From: an uncultured Lachnospiraceae bacterium | GTDB taxonomy: Bacteria; Bacillota; Clostridia; Lachnospirales; Lachnospiraceae | Length of the DNA: 43,752 nucleotides | NCBI GenBank assembly: GCA_944376125.1 | Contig: CALWBQ010000019.1 | Location: forward strand, 1 to 43,752 | Direction of reading: 5' to 3' | In this document: piece by piece, positions 24,710 through 33,387 of the stretch | How positions within the stretch are numbered: position 1 is the first letter of the stretch | How the letters are laid out: each line of letters starts with the position of its first letter | Program-made: the position numbers and the translations under genes | The notes under the pieces: generated by a model | Databases searched by the model: none | What the model saw: only the letters and a program-made list of their open reading frames with translations | What the model was told of the DNA's origin: nothing

Positions 24710-25153
24710 ATGAGTGAGAAGATGGACACAAGCTGTGCATACTGTATGAAGGGGGATCTGGTGGCGAAATTTGCCTACCCGGTATGTGACATGAAGACAG
24801 GCTGTCTTTATTTGTTCAGAGAGCAGAGCAAGAGAGGGCGTGTGATCCTTGCACACCACAAACACATCAGCGAGATGATTGAACTGAGCGATGAGGAGAG
24901 AAATGACTTTTTTGCCGATATCGCTGCGGTTTCCCGGGCTGTCCACAAGGTTTTCCATCCAGACAAAGTCAACTATGGGGCCTACGGCGATACTGGCTGT
25001 CACCTGCATTTCCACCTGGTTCCCAAATATGAAGGCGGCGACGAGTGGGGAGGTGTCTTCCAGATGAATCCGGACAAGGTGTACCTGACGGATGAAGAAT
25101 ATGAAGAGATGGCAGAAGCCCTGCGGGAGGCGCTGAAGGAAAAAAATAGATAG
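24710..25153 (+). CDS. HIT family nucleotide-binding hydrolase
   Basis: 147-residue cytoplasmic protein of the histidine-triad superfamily, which hydrolyses or transfers nucleoside monophosphates. The triad HLHFHLVPK gives H98, H100 and catalytic H102. A Cys-x2-Cys near the N-terminus (CAYC) with the downstream HHKH region fits the zinc site seen in some HIT proteins. The C-terminal about 25 residues are acidic and helical. The physiological nucleotide is unknown. It is a single gene ended by the terminator at 25181. Confidence 0.9.
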   Translation: MSEKMDTSCAYCMKGDLVAKFAYPVCDMKTGCLYLFREQSKRGRVILAHHKHISEMIELSDEERNDFFADIAAVSRAVHKVFHPDKVNYGAYGDTGCHLHFHLVPKYEGGDEWGGVFQMNPDKVYLTDEEYEEMAEALREALKEKNR

Positions 25154-25180
25154 GAATATCTAATTTATATTATACTATAG

Positions 25181-25239
25181 AGGGGCCGCTGCAAAACAGA
25201 CAAAAAATCATCTGTTTTGCAGCGGCCCCTTCTGTTTTT
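25181..25239. terminator. 20-bp perfect-stem terminator between convergent genes
   Basis: The stem 25181-25200 pairs without mismatch with 25211-25230 around a 10-base loop (CAAAAAATCA), followed on the plus strand by TCTGTTTTT. It ends the HIT transcript and, being symmetrical, probably blocks read-through from the LacI gene as well, although no T tract is present on that side. Confidence 0.85.
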
Positions 25240-25269
25240 AGATATAAAGAGCAGCAGCCTTTTGATGGC

Positions 25270-26289
25270 CTAATCTTTCCTGAGATCGATGCGGGAGATG
25301 CTGTTTCCTTTGCGGAACGGCAGATTCAATTCAGAGATGCGAACCTTCCCGTTGGGATGCTCCAGACGGTTCAAAATAATTTTTGTCAGTCTTGATGCAT
25401 AGACCTCCTCCTTTTGGAGAATACCCGTCAGAGGAATGTCGCAGATATCGAATTCGTTTTGAGTGGCATATCCGGCGAAAGCCAGCATAGGATTGTGACC
25501 TTTCAGGCATAACTGATTCCGCTCAATCAAAAACCAGTTTAATTTTTTGGGGGAGGTGATCAGCAAAGCCGAAATCTGATCTTGGAGCAGAAGTTCGCGA
25601 AATTCCTGGCGGCAGGCAGACTCATCCTGGCTATACAGAACATGACAGTGCTCCGGGGAAACACCATTTTCCGCCATAGCTTTCTGAAAACCTGCATACC
25701 GAAACTGTGCAGCCGTAGAATTTTCTGCACCGATTGCATAGGCGACCTCCCTGTGCCCCCTGTCGAGTATGTACTGTGTGAGCTGGTAGCAGGAGTCAAA
25801 ATCATTGGCATATAACTGATCCGCAATAATATTCGGCTGATTACGGTCAAAAATAATCACAGGCGTTGACTTATTGACCTCGGAGAGAAGATCTGGATTC
25901 AGGCCTGTGGGGGCAATGACAATGGCATCGACCCGTTTTTGCAGCAGCCGATACAGATATTCTTTCTCTTTTTCGCCGTCTTCATTCGAATTACAGAGCA
26001 GAAGGAAAATTTTATGGTCAAAAAGCAGCTCTTCCAGGATTTTAAAAATTTTTGCAAAGAAAGCATTTGTAATGTCGGGGAAAATAATCCCGATAATCCG
26101 TTCATTCCGTGATTTGAGAGCTCTGGCGTTATCATTGGGAATATAATTAAAATGTTCGATTGCCGCCTGGATCCGGCCGGAAACTTCCGGATTAAGATTT
26201 CTGGTCTTATTAATATAGCGGGAAACGGTGGCGATGGAGACGCCTGCATACTTGGCAATATCTTTGATAGTTGCTTTCTCTTTTTTCAT
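25270..26289 (-). CDS. LacI family transcriptional regulator
   Basis: 339 residues from ATG 26289. The N-terminal HTH (TIKDIAKYAGVSIATVSRYINK, hinge region after about residue 50 with ALKSRNERIIGIIFPDI) binds a pseudo-palindromic operator. Residues about 60-330 form a periplasmic-binding-protein-like effector domain. It is transcribed away from the glycyl radical enzyme operon, and two LacI-type operator-like sites lie between the transcripts, so it is probably the operon's substrate-sensing repressor. The ribosome binding site is weak (TTGGAC). The effector is unknown; family members usually bind sugars or nucleosides. Confidence 0.92.
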   Translation of the reverse strand: MKKEKATIKDIAKYAGVSIATVSRYINKTRNLNPEVSGRIQAAIEHFNYIPNDNARALKSRNERIIGIIFPDITNAFFAKIFKILEELLFDHKIFLLLCNSNEDGEKEKEYLYRLLQKRVDAIVIAPTGLNPDLLSEVNKSTPVIIFDRNQPNIIADQLYANDFDSCYQLTQYILDRGHREVAYAIGAENSTAAQFRYAGFQKAMAENGVSPEHCHVLYSQDESACRQEFRELLLQDQISALLITSPKKLNWFLIERNQLCLKGHNPMLAFAGYATQNEFDICDIPLTGILQKEEVYASRLTKIILNRLEHPNGKVRISELNLPFRKGNSISRIDLRKD

Positions 26290-26357
26290 AATATGTCCAA
26301 AGCACAACTGCTGTGGAACCCTTTCTTAAATGATAGACTAAATAATTAATTGAATTC

Positions 26358-26386
26358 ATTTTAACATACAAATCTAAGCCTTTCAA
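26358..26386 (-). promoter_or_regulatory. Promoter of the LacI-type gene
   Basis: On the minus strand TTGAAA (26386-26381), 17-bp spacer, TAAAAT (26363-26358) with an upstream TG making an extended -10. Confidence 0.6.
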
Positions 26387-26451
26387 GATTAACTAAATTA
26401 AAAAAAGAAATTGTGAAAAAGTGACTTTGGATAAAAACTACAAACAAACAC

Positions 26452-26480
26452 TTGCATTTTATATACAAATGTGCTAGTAT
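26452..26480 (+). promoter_or_regulatory. Promoter of the glycyl radical enzyme operon
   Basis: TTGCAT (26452-26457), 17-bp spacer, TAGTAT (26475-26480), preceded by TGC to form an extended -10. The expected start is near 26487, directly upstream of the two operator-like sites. The surrounding 26308-26542 gap is AT-rich and contains no gene. Confidence 0.6.
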
Positions 26481-26487
26481 AACTTTG

Positions 26488-26515
26488 GAAAACGTTTACC
26501 AAGAAAACGATTACC
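26488..26515. promoter_or_regulatory. Two LacI-family operator-like sites
   Basis: GGAAAACGTTTACC contains the perfect palindrome AAACGTTT, and 15 bp further GAAAACGATTACC contains the near-palindrome AAACGATT. Both have the central CG typical of LacI-family operators. They overlap and follow the expected transcription start, so binding would block initiation or elongation. A role as a CcpA cre site is an alternative. Confidence 0.55.
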
Positions 26516-26542
26516 ACTAGAAAAAGGAGGAGGAACTCAGGA

Positions 26543-27466
26543 ATGAAGCAGTTTTTACCAAATGCAGAGAGCGCGCTGATATTTAATATTCAGCATTTCT
26601 GTCTGCACGATGGACCCGGAATAAGGACGGCGGTGTTTTTCAGCGGCTGCCCGCTGACTTGCCCCTGGTGCTGTAATCCGGAATCAGCGGAGATGACCCA
26701 GCTCGTTATGCATGATGAGAGAAAATGCATATTCTGCAAGCAATGTGCCGCTGTCTGCCCGCAAAAAGCAATCGAGGTAGCAGGGGGGAGATGGAAGCTA
26801 AACAAGGTAAGCTGCGATGCCTGCGGCGTATGCAAGAGGGCGTGTCCTGAGGAAGCAATCGAGATCAGCGGTAAAGTTTATACATTAGAAGAAGCGGAGG
26901 CGGAGGTGATAAAAGACCAGGCTTTTTATGAGAAGTCCGGCGGAGGCGTTACACTGAGCGGGGGCGAGGTGCTGATGCAGGCTGAATTTGCAGAACATTT
27001 TGCAGAGAGGCTGAAACAGAAGGGGATTCATATTGCCTGTGAGACAACGGCAGCAATATTCCCGGAACGGTTTACCCGGCTTGTAAACTTTATGGACTGC
27101 CTGCTGGTCGACCTAAAACATTACGATAAGGAAAAGTTAAGAAAAATTTGCGGATTGAATTTGGATACAGTTTGCGAGAACATTCAGACAGCCATTTCCC
27201 AGAATAAAGAGGTAATCGGCAGAATCCCTGTGATCCCCGGATTCAATGATTCTGAGGGAGACATAGAAAAAATTGGTGAACTGGGGAAAAAACTTGGGAT
27301 AAGGCAGATTCATCTTCTTCCATTCCATCAGTTGGGGGAAAGAAAATATGAATGCCTTCAGAAAGAATATACAATGAAATCGGTAGCACCGCTTCATCAG
27401 GAGGATATGGAAATCTACAAGGATTGTTTGCAGGCTCAAGGGTTTCATGTAGAAATAGGAGGTTGA
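26543..27466 (+). CDS. Glycyl radical enzyme activating protein (radical SAM)
   Basis: Cleaves S-adenosylmethionine to abstract hydrogen from the glycine of the partner enzyme encoded next, installing its radical. 307 residues. The radical SAM cluster cysteines are C36-x3-C40-x2-C43 within the GPGIRTAVFFSGC motif. An inserted bis-[4Fe-4S] ferredoxin domain (about residues 58-110) has CIFCKQCAAVCP and CDACGVCKRACP. This is the activase type paired with non-PFL glycyl radical enzymes; PFL activase itself lacks the ferredoxin insert. AAAGGAGGAGGAA is a very strong ribosome binding site, and the stop lies 4 bases before the enzyme gene. Confidence 0.93.
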   Translation: MKQFLPNAESALIFNIQHFCLHDGPGIRTAVFFSGCPLTCPWCCNPESAEMTQLVMHDERKCIFCKQCAAVCPQKAIEVAGGRWKLNKVSCDACGVCKRACPEEAIEISGKVYTLEEAEAEVIKDQAFYEKSGGGVTLSGGEVLMQAEFAEHFAERLKQKGIHIACETTAAIFPERFTRLVNFMDCLLVDLKHYDKEKLRKICGLNLDTVCENIQTAISQNKEVIGRIPVIPGFNDSEGDIEKIGELGKKLGIRQIHLLPFHQLGERKYECLQKEYTMKSVAPLHQEDMEIYKDCLQAQGFHVEIGG

Positions 27467-27470
27467 ATTT

Positions 27471-29882
27471 ATGGTTATAAGGGAACTAACAGAGAGAGTG
27501 GCGCGGATGAGAAGTAAAATCATAGATATGCCCGCGTCTATTTGTCCGGAACGCGGAAAAATTGCAACTGAGGTTTACCAGAAATACGAGTATCTGCCCA
27601 TGATCCAGCTGCGCGGGAAGTGCCTGGAGGAAGTGCTGGACCGGATGACGATCTATTTGGATGACGATACTCTTCTGGCCGGCAATCAGGCCAGCGCAGA
27701 TAAGGCGGCGCCCATTTTTCCAGAATACGGAATTGATTGGGTAGTCAGAGAGCTGGACACATTTTCCAAGAGAGACGGGGATCGATTTGAGATTACCGAG
27801 GAGGCGAAAAACGAGATAAGAGAGTTTGCGCCGTATTGGGAAAACAAGACGCTGAAGCAGAAAGCTCTGTCGATGATGCCGGAGGAGGCAAAGCTCTATT
27901 ATGATCTGGGGGTTATCAAAGCGGAGGGGAGCATTACATCCGGGGACGGACATGTGGCGATGGCATACGACAAGATCCTGAAGAATGGTCTCCTTTACTA
28001 CAAAAAGTATGCCCAGAACCAGAAGGAAAAACTGGATCTGACAGATTACAGGCAGATCAGGAGCTACCATTTCTATCAGGCGTTTGAAGGTGTCGCAGAT
28101 GCTGTGATCCGTTTTTCAAACAGGTATGCAGATCTGGCAGAAAAGAAAGCCGGGGAGCCGGGAGTCAGCGAAAAGAGGAAAGCAGAGCTGCAGAAACTCG
28201 CACAGGTGTGTCGGAAGGTGCCGGCGCAGCCTGCGGAGAGCTTCTACGAAGCGGTGCAGTTTGTATGGATGCTGCATCTGATTCTGCAGATTGAGTCGAA
28301 CGGCCATTCCTATTCTTACGGGCGCCTGGATCAATACCTGGAGCCGTACTATGAGGCGTCTGTGGCAGCGGGCGAGATTACCGAGGAGGAAGCCCTGGAA
28401 TTGCTGGAAAATCTTTGCATAAAAACGCTGACAGTCAACAAGGTGCGGAGCTGGGAGATGACCAAAACAGGGGCAGGAATGCCATTGTACCAGAATATTA
28501 CCATTGGCGGCCAGACGCCGGAAAGTCCTCATAAGGATGCAGTGAACTCCGTGACACGGCTGATCCTTGAGGCGGTGGGAGCATTAAAACTTCCCCAGCC
28601 CAACCTGACCGTGCGCTACTGGTCTGGAGCAAGCGATGAGTTTATGAGGGACTGCATAGATGTGGTAAAGCGGGGCTTCGGAATGCCGGCATTTAACAAT
28701 GATGAGATTATTATTCCGTCTTTTTTGGAGAAGGGCGTGGAAGAGTACGATGCCTATAACTATGCTGCAGTCGGATGTGTTGAGGTCGCTGTCCCGGGAA
28801 AGTGGGGATATCGGTGCACCGGGATGAGCTTTATTAATTTCCCGAGAACACTTCTGGCGGCGCTGAACAATGGTGTGGAGCCCAGCTCAGGAAAGAAAAT
28901 TTTCGAGGGGACAGGCCATATCAAAGATATGACTTCTTTTGATCAGGTCGTACAGGCATGGAAAGAGGCAATCCGCCATGTGACGAGAGTGTCGGTTATG
29001 ATTGACAACAGCGCAGATATCTGCCTGGAAGAGGGGTATGCGGATGTGCTCTGCTCTGCGCTCACGGAAAATTGTCTGGAGTCAGGAAAAGCCCTGAAAG
29101 AAGGCGGAGCAAAATACGATTTTATCAGCGGGCTCCAGGTGGGAATCGCAAACCTGGCCGATTCTCTGGCGGCAATAAAGAGTGTGGTATTTGAAGAGAA
29201 GCTGATCACACCTGCGGAACTGTGGGATGCGCTTGTGGAGAATTTCTCCAGCCCCAAAGGACAGTGGATTCAGAGGCTGCTGGAACAGTGCCCTCACAAG
29301 TATGGCAATGATGATGACTATGTGGATCAGCTGATTGCGGAGGCCTACGAGGACTACATTAATGAGATCAAAAAATATCATAATACCCGGTATGGAAGAG
29401 GCCCGATAGGCGGGGGATATTATGCCGGCACTTCCTCTATTTCGGCCAACGTTCCGCACGGAATGGCAACTATGGCGACGCCGGACGGCAGGCATGCGGG
29501 TGAGCCGCTGGCAGAGGGATGCTCCCCGGCCCACAACCGGGACAGAAAAGGACCGACGGCTGTGTTTAAATCGGTATCTAAGCTCCCCACTGAAGAGATC
29601 ACAGGCGGTGTTCTCTTGAATCAAAAGGTAAATCCGTCAGTTCTGGAGAATGAAAAAAATGTAGAGAAGCTGATCGCTCTGATCCGCGCATTTTTCGACA
29701 CACTGAAGGGATTTCACGTGCAGTTTAACGTGGTTTCGAAAGAGACGCTGCTGGACGCACAGATACATCCGGAAAACCATAAGGACCTGATTGTTCGCGT
29801 AGCCGGATACAGCGCATTCTTCAATGCACTTTCCAAGATTACACAGGACGATATTATTGCGAGAACAGAACAAACACTTTAA
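27471..29882 (+). CDS. Glycyl radical enzyme of unassigned specificity (PFL2/PflD-like)
   Basis: 803-residue oxygen-sensitive enzyme of the pyruvate formate-lyase superfamily. The N-terminal barrel holds the thiyl cysteine C436 in AAVGCVEVAVPGKWG, with the general base E438 in the GCxE arrangement of eliminases. The radical glycine G779 in RVAGYSAFF is 24 residues from the C-terminus, as expected. True PFL has two adjacent cysteines, so it is not a formate-lyase by this criterion. The Asp that in glycerol dehydratase follows the Glu by 12 residues appears to be Thr here, beside an extra Cys (GYRCTG), so a glycerol, propanediol or choline enzyme is unlikely. The ATG at 27471 has GAGGTTGA upstream. 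The activase, an FSA-type aldolase and a NitT/TauT-type importer share the operon. The substrate is unknown. Confidence 0.92.
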   Translation: MVIRELTERVARMRSKIIDMPASICPERGKIATEVYQKYEYLPMIQLRGKCLEEVLDRMTIYLDDDTLLAGNQASADKAAPIFPEYGIDWVVRELDTFSKRDGDRFEITEEAKNEIREFAPYWENKTLKQKALSMMPEEAKLYYDLGVIKAEGSITSGDGHVAMAYDKILKNGLLYYKKYAQNQKEKLDLTDYRQIRSYHFYQAFEGVADAVIRFSNRYADLAEKKAGEPGVSEKRKAELQKLAQVCRKVPAQPAESFYEAVQFVWMLHLILQIESNGHSYSYGRLDQYLEPYYEASVAAGEITEEEALELLENLCIKTLTVNKVRSWEMTKTGAGMPLYQNITIGGQTPESPHKDAVNSVTRLILEAVGALKLPQPNLTVRYWSGASDEFMRDCIDVVKRGFGMPAFNNDEIIIPSFLEKGVEEYDAYNYAAVGCVEVAVPGKWGYRCTGMSFINFPRTLLAALNNGVEPSSGKKIFEGTGHIKDMTSFDQVVQAWKEAIRHVTRVSVMIDNSADICLEEGYADVLCSALTENCLESGKALKEGGAKYDFISGLQVGIANLADSLAAIKSVVFEEKLITPAELWDALVENFSSPKGQWIQRLLEQCPHKYGNDDDYVDQLIAEAYEDYINEIKKYHNTRYGRGPIGGGYYAGTSSISANVPHGMATMATPDGRHAGEPLAEGCSPAHNRDRKGPTAVFKSVSKLPTEEITGGVLLNQKVNPSVLENEKNVEKLIALIRAFFDTLKGFHVQFNVVSKETLLDAQIHPENHKDLIVRVAGYSAFFNALSKITQDDIIARTEQTL

Positions 29883-29900
29883 AGAGGCGGGGGATGAAAA

Positions 29901-30581
29901 ATGAAATTATTGATTGATACGGCAGATATAAAAACGATCAGAAAGTTGTATGACTTATACCAATTTGACGGTGTAACGACAAATCCCAAGATTCTGTCAA
30001 AGGTCAACGGGGATCCGATCGACATCTTAAAGGAGATCCGTGATTCGATCCCCGAACAGTCGGAACTCCACGTGCAGGTAGTCTCTGATCAGGCTGATTC
30101 TATGGTGGAAGAGGCTAACTACATCTTAAAAGAGCTGGGCAGGGAGACTCATATTAAAATCCCGGTCTGCAGGGAGGGATATCAGGCAATCCGCAGGCTG
30201 TCATCCGCAGGCGTCCATGTGACGGCCACTGCAATTTTCAGCCAGGGTCAGGCGCTGATGGCGGCCCATGAGGGGGCTGCATCCGTAGCTCCTTACCTCC
30301 ACAGGATTAATAACAGGGGATATGACGGCATGAAAACAGTTCTGGGAATCCAGGAGCTGCTGGCAGTCCAGAATTATAAGACAGAGCTGCTGGCAGCAGC
30401 ATTTGAAAACGCAGGTCAGGTGGCCGCGGTATTGAAAGCTGGAGTCGGATCTGTAACGGTAGCGCCGGAAATCTGGATGGAGATGCTGGAAAACAGCCTG
30501 ACAGAAGACGCGGTGAAAGATTTCTATCAGGATTTTACCACGCATTTTGCAAGCAAAAGCATGATAGGGCAACATCTGTGA
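29901..30581 (+). CDS. Transaldolase/fructose-6-phosphate aldolase (FSA) family protein
   Basis: 226-residue TIM-barrel class I aldolase. D6 (MKLLIDTAD), the TTNPKIL segment and the Schiff-base lysine K86 in HIKIPV correspond to D6 and K85 of E. coli FsaA. It may cleave or form a C-C bond in the product of the upstream radical enzyme, or move a dihydroxyacetone unit. A glycyl radical enzyme, its activase and an FSA occur together also in E. coli (ybiW-ybiY-fsaA), so the pairing is a conserved theme of unknown purpose. AGGCGGGGG lies upstream of the ATG, 18 bases after the enzyme gene. Confidence 0.88.
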   Translation: MKLLIDTADIKTIRKLYDLYQFDGVTTNPKILSKVNGDPIDILKEIRDSIPEQSELHVQVVSDQADSMVEEANYILKELGRETHIKIPVCREGYQAIRRLSSAGVHVTATAIFSQGQALMAAHEGAASVAPYLHRINNRGYDGMKTVLGIQELLAVQNYKTELLAAAFENAGQVAAVLKAGVGSVTVAPEIWMEMLENSLTEDAVKDFYQDFTTHFASKSMIGQHL

Positions 30582-30636
30582 AGCCAGATGGAAAAAGTAA
30601 TGGAGTTGTGATTTGAAAAGAAAGGGGAAACGTTTT

Positions 30637-31734
30637 ATGAGGCACGGTAAAATCTTAGCAGTGGCATTGGCGGCAGCTATTTCTTTGGCAGGCTGTTCTT
30701 CCGGAGGGAGCACGGCGGGGGAAGAGGGATTAAAACAGCTGACTGTTTCAGGAATCAGCAGCACCACTCAGTATCTGCCTGTGTATATAGCACAGCAGAA
30801 GGGCTGGTTTACAGATGCAGGAGTGGAGGTTGAGGATGTCCTGTTTACCAGCGGCCCGGTTCAGATGGAATCTCTCTCATCGGATTCTTGGGATCTGGGA
30901 CTTACAGGTGTAGGCGGTGTACTGGCAGGAGCGATTCGCTATGATGCGCTGATTGTAAGTGCCAGTTCGACGGATGACGCAGGACAGTATGTGTTCGTAA
31001 GAAAGGACTCGCCCGTGGTTGCCGCAGGGCAGGGGCATAATACGCTGAGCCCGGACATCTACGGGGATGCAGAGTCCTGGAAGGGCGCAAATGTTTTGAG
31101 CAGTACAGGAACGACTTTGCAGTACACGGTAATCAAAATGCTCAACGGCTTTGGGCTGACCAAGGACGATGTCAACTTTATTGCTATGGACGGCCCGACT
31201 ATTTACAGCTCGTTTTTAGCCGGGGAGGGGGATGCAGCCGCATTAGGAAATGCGGAAGGAGCGTTTACTGTGCTGAGAATGGACGAATATGTAGCGGCGG
31301 CAAACGGCAGAAACACAGATACCGGTCTAATGACGAATATTATGGTAAACCGCAACAGCTATGCTGATGAAGAAAAGTATGAGGCCATGAAACTATTTAT
31401 GAAAGTATACTTTGAATCGGCCCAGTGGATCAGCGAGAACCCGGATGAAGCGGCAGAGTACATGCTGACATTCCTGGAAGAGTGCGGAGCTTCTGCTGAT
31501 CTCCAGACCTGCCAGGACCGTTTGTCTGCTGACCAGTACTATACGGTGGAGGAAGCCTACACAATGGCGACAGAGAATGAGGAGGGACAGGATATTTCTG
31601 TGATGGAGGCGGCATTGACAGACGCCCTTCAGTTCTTTGTAGATTCCGGAAATTATCAGGAGAGCGACAAGGAAATCTTTGCAAACCATGTAGATACAAA
31701 ACTGATTACAGACGTTTATGAACTTATGAAGTGA
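30637..31734 (+). CDS. ABC transporter substrate-binding lipoprotein, NitT/TauT (NMT1-like) type
   Basis: 365 residues from ATG 30637 (AAAGGGGAAA upstream; TTG 30613 is rejected as it lacks a site). The lipobox is SLAGC (C20), followed by a short Ser/Gly linker. The domain has the family features YLPVYIAQQKGWFTDAGVEV and the DLGLTGVGGVLAGAIRYD segment. Relatives bind nitrate, sulfonates, taurine, thiamine precursors or aromatic acids, so the ligand cannot be named. Its operon position ties it to the radical enzyme's substrate. Confidence 0.88.
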   Translation: MRHGKILAVALAAAISLAGCSSGGSTAGEEGLKQLTVSGISSTTQYLPVYIAQQKGWFTDAGVEVEDVLFTSGPVQMESLSSDSWDLGLTGVGGVLAGAIRYDALIVSASSTDDAGQYVFVRKDSPVVAAGQGHNTLSPDIYGDAESWKGANVLSSTGTTLQYTVIKMLNGFGLTKDDVNFIAMDGPTIYSSFLAGEGDAAALGNAEGAFTVLRMDEYVAAANGRNTDTGLMTNIMVNRNSYADEEKYEAMKLFMKVYFESAQWISENPDEAAEYMLTFLEECGASADLQTCQDRLSADQYYTVEEAYTMATENEEGQDISVMEAALTDALQFFVDSGNYQESDKEIFANHVDTKLITDVYELMK

Positions 31735-31748
31735 TAAGAGGTGAAGAC

Positions 31749-32591
31749 ATGGCAGGGGCAGATTTAAAATTACTTGGAACAGATTATCAAATCTGGAAGA
31801 AAAAACAGAGGCGGGAGGCGGGACAGTATTATCTACTGTGCCTGGTGGGAATTTTCTGCTTCTTTGCAATCTGGCAGATTGCTGTGACGGCCGGGCTGGC
31901 CAATGAAAGGCTGCTGCCCTCCCCGCTGCAGGTATTTGAGACGATCATAGAAAAATTTTATCAGAAAGAGCCGGATGGCAATACCATGCTGGTAAATATC
32001 TGTGCCAGCCTTCAGGTGGCGCTCTCCGGGTTCCTCTTAGCCGTCGTCATCGGGATCCCTCTGGGGCTGGTTATGGGCTGGTTCCGGCTGGCAGAAGCCT
32101 TTTTCAGGCCGATTTTTGAACTGGTCCGGCCGGTGCCGCCAATCGCATGGATTCCGCTGGTTGTGGTATGGTTCGGCATCGGGCTGCAGGCAAAGGCTCT
32201 CATTATCTTCTTTTCAGCGTTTGTTCCATGCGTCATTAATTCTTACACAGGAATACAGCTGACGAATCGGACATACATCAATGTGGCGAGAACATTTGGC
32301 GCTTCAGAAACAGAGATTTTTCGCAAAGTGGGGATTCCTTCTTCCCTGCCGATGGTGTTTGCCGGTGTCCGTGTGGCGCTGGGAAATTCCTGGTCCACGC
32401 TGGTAGCTGCAGAGATGCTGGCAGCTACGGCAGGACTGGGGTACATGATCCAGCAGGGGAGAACACTGGCGAGACCGGATCTGGTGATAGCGGGCATGGT
32501 AGTCATTGGAGCTATTGGAGCGGTGCTGTCCGGGATTTTATCATACATAGAAAAACGATTGATAAAGGGACAGAAAAATGAGAGCAACTAA
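31749..32591 (+). CDS. ABC transporter permease, NitT/TauT type (subunit 1)
   Basis: 280 residues from ATG 31749 (AAGAGGTG upstream; GTG 31731 overlaps the previous stop). Six or so hydrophobic segments with the BPD_transp_1 fold; the segment FELVRPVPPIAWIPLVVVWFG is typical of SsuC/TauC-like permeases, and the coupling loop is FGASETEIFRKVGIPSSLP. The next permease is a distinct paralogue, so the channel is probably a heterodimer. Confidence 0.9.
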   Translation: MAGADLKLLGTDYQIWKKKQRREAGQYYLLCLVGIFCFFAIWQIAVTAGLANERLLPSPLQVFETIIEKFYQKEPDGNTMLVNICASLQVALSGFLLAVVIGIPLGLVMGWFRLAEAFFRPIFELVRPVPPIAWIPLVVVWFGIGLQAKALIIFFSAFVPCVINSYTGIQLTNRTYINVARTFGASETEIFRKVGIPSSLPMVFAGVRVALGNSWSTLVAAEMLAATAGLGYMIQQGRTLARPDLVIAGMVVIGAIGAVLSGILSYIEKRLIKGQKNESN

Positions 32592-32607
32592 GCAAGGAGA
32601 GACATCT

Positions 32608-33387
32608 ATGGAAAAAAAGAAAAATTCTGTAATGAATATTGTATGTATCATCCTGCCAGTTATAGCAGTGCTCTGCATAGCTATCGGATGGATTGCGTTT
32701 TCGACTGCAAATCCAAGACTGATGCCGGGACCAGTGGAGGTATTTCAGAGATTTATCAGGACGTTTACAAATCCAGTGGCCAGGGTGATTTTGCCCGGCC
32801 ACATATGGGCCAGCCTGAGGAGGGTGCTGATCGGCCTGATTTTTGCGTGGATTATTGGGATCGGGCTTGGCGTTCTGGTGGGATGGAACAAAAAGGTGAG
32901 GGCAGTGCTGGGGAGTGTCCTGGAGCTGCTGCGCCCGATCCCGCCGATCGCGTGGATTCCGCTGGTAATTATGTGGTTTGGAATCGGTGAGTTCTCAAAA
33001 GTCTTTATTGTCTTTATCGGAACGATTTTTGGCCTGATTGTCAATACCTCAGCAGGAATCAAGCTGGTGGACAAAATCAATATAGACGTAGGAAAGATTT
33101 TTGGAGGAAATCAGCGCCAGATCCTGACGGAAATCGTAGTGCCGACCGCGCTTCCCTCTATCTTCGCAGGGATCCGCACTTCTGTGAGCTCAGGATGGAC
33201 AACAGTGGTAGCGGCAGAGATGCTGGGAGCGAAGGCTGGACTTGGTTCCCTGGTGACAAAAGGCTGGCAGGGAAACGATATGGCTCTGGTGCTGGTGGCG
33301 GTTATCAGCATTGCGGCGATCGGAGCATTATTGTCCGTATTATTATCTAAATTAGAGAAGGTAGTGTGCCCATGGAATCAAATATGA
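32608..33387 (+). CDS. ABC transporter permease, NitT/TauT type (subunit 2)
   Basis: 259 residues from ATG 32608 (AAGGAGAG 6 bases upstream; the earlier ATG at 32578 lies inside the previous gene). Paralogue of the preceding permease, sharing ELLRPIPPIAWIPLVIMWFG and a coupling loop at FGGNQRQILTEIVVPTALP, but with a divergent N-terminus. About six hydrophobic segments. It ends 16 bases inside the first ATPase gene, a tight coupling. Confidence 0.9.
   Translation: MEKKKNSVMNIVCIILPVIAVLCIAIGWIAFSTANPRLMPGPVEVFQRFIRTFTNPVARVILPGHIWASLRRVLIGLIFAWIIGIGLGVLVGWNKKVRAVLGSVLELLRPIPPIAWIPLVIMWFGIGEFSKVFIVFIGTIFGLIVNTSAGIKLVDKINIDVGKIFGGNQRQILTEIVVPTALPSIFAGIRTSVSSGWTTVVAAEMLGAKAGLGSLVTKGWQGNDMALVLVAVISIAAIGALLSVLLSKLEKVVCPWNQI

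Noticed and set aside
27471..29882. Pyruvate formate-lyase
   Set aside because: It has a single thiyl cysteine followed by V-E instead of two adjacent cysteines, and its activase carries a ferredoxin insert not found in PFL activase.
26543..30581. Bacterial microcompartment locus
   Set aside because: No shell protein genes and no encapsulation-type N-terminal extension on the enzyme.
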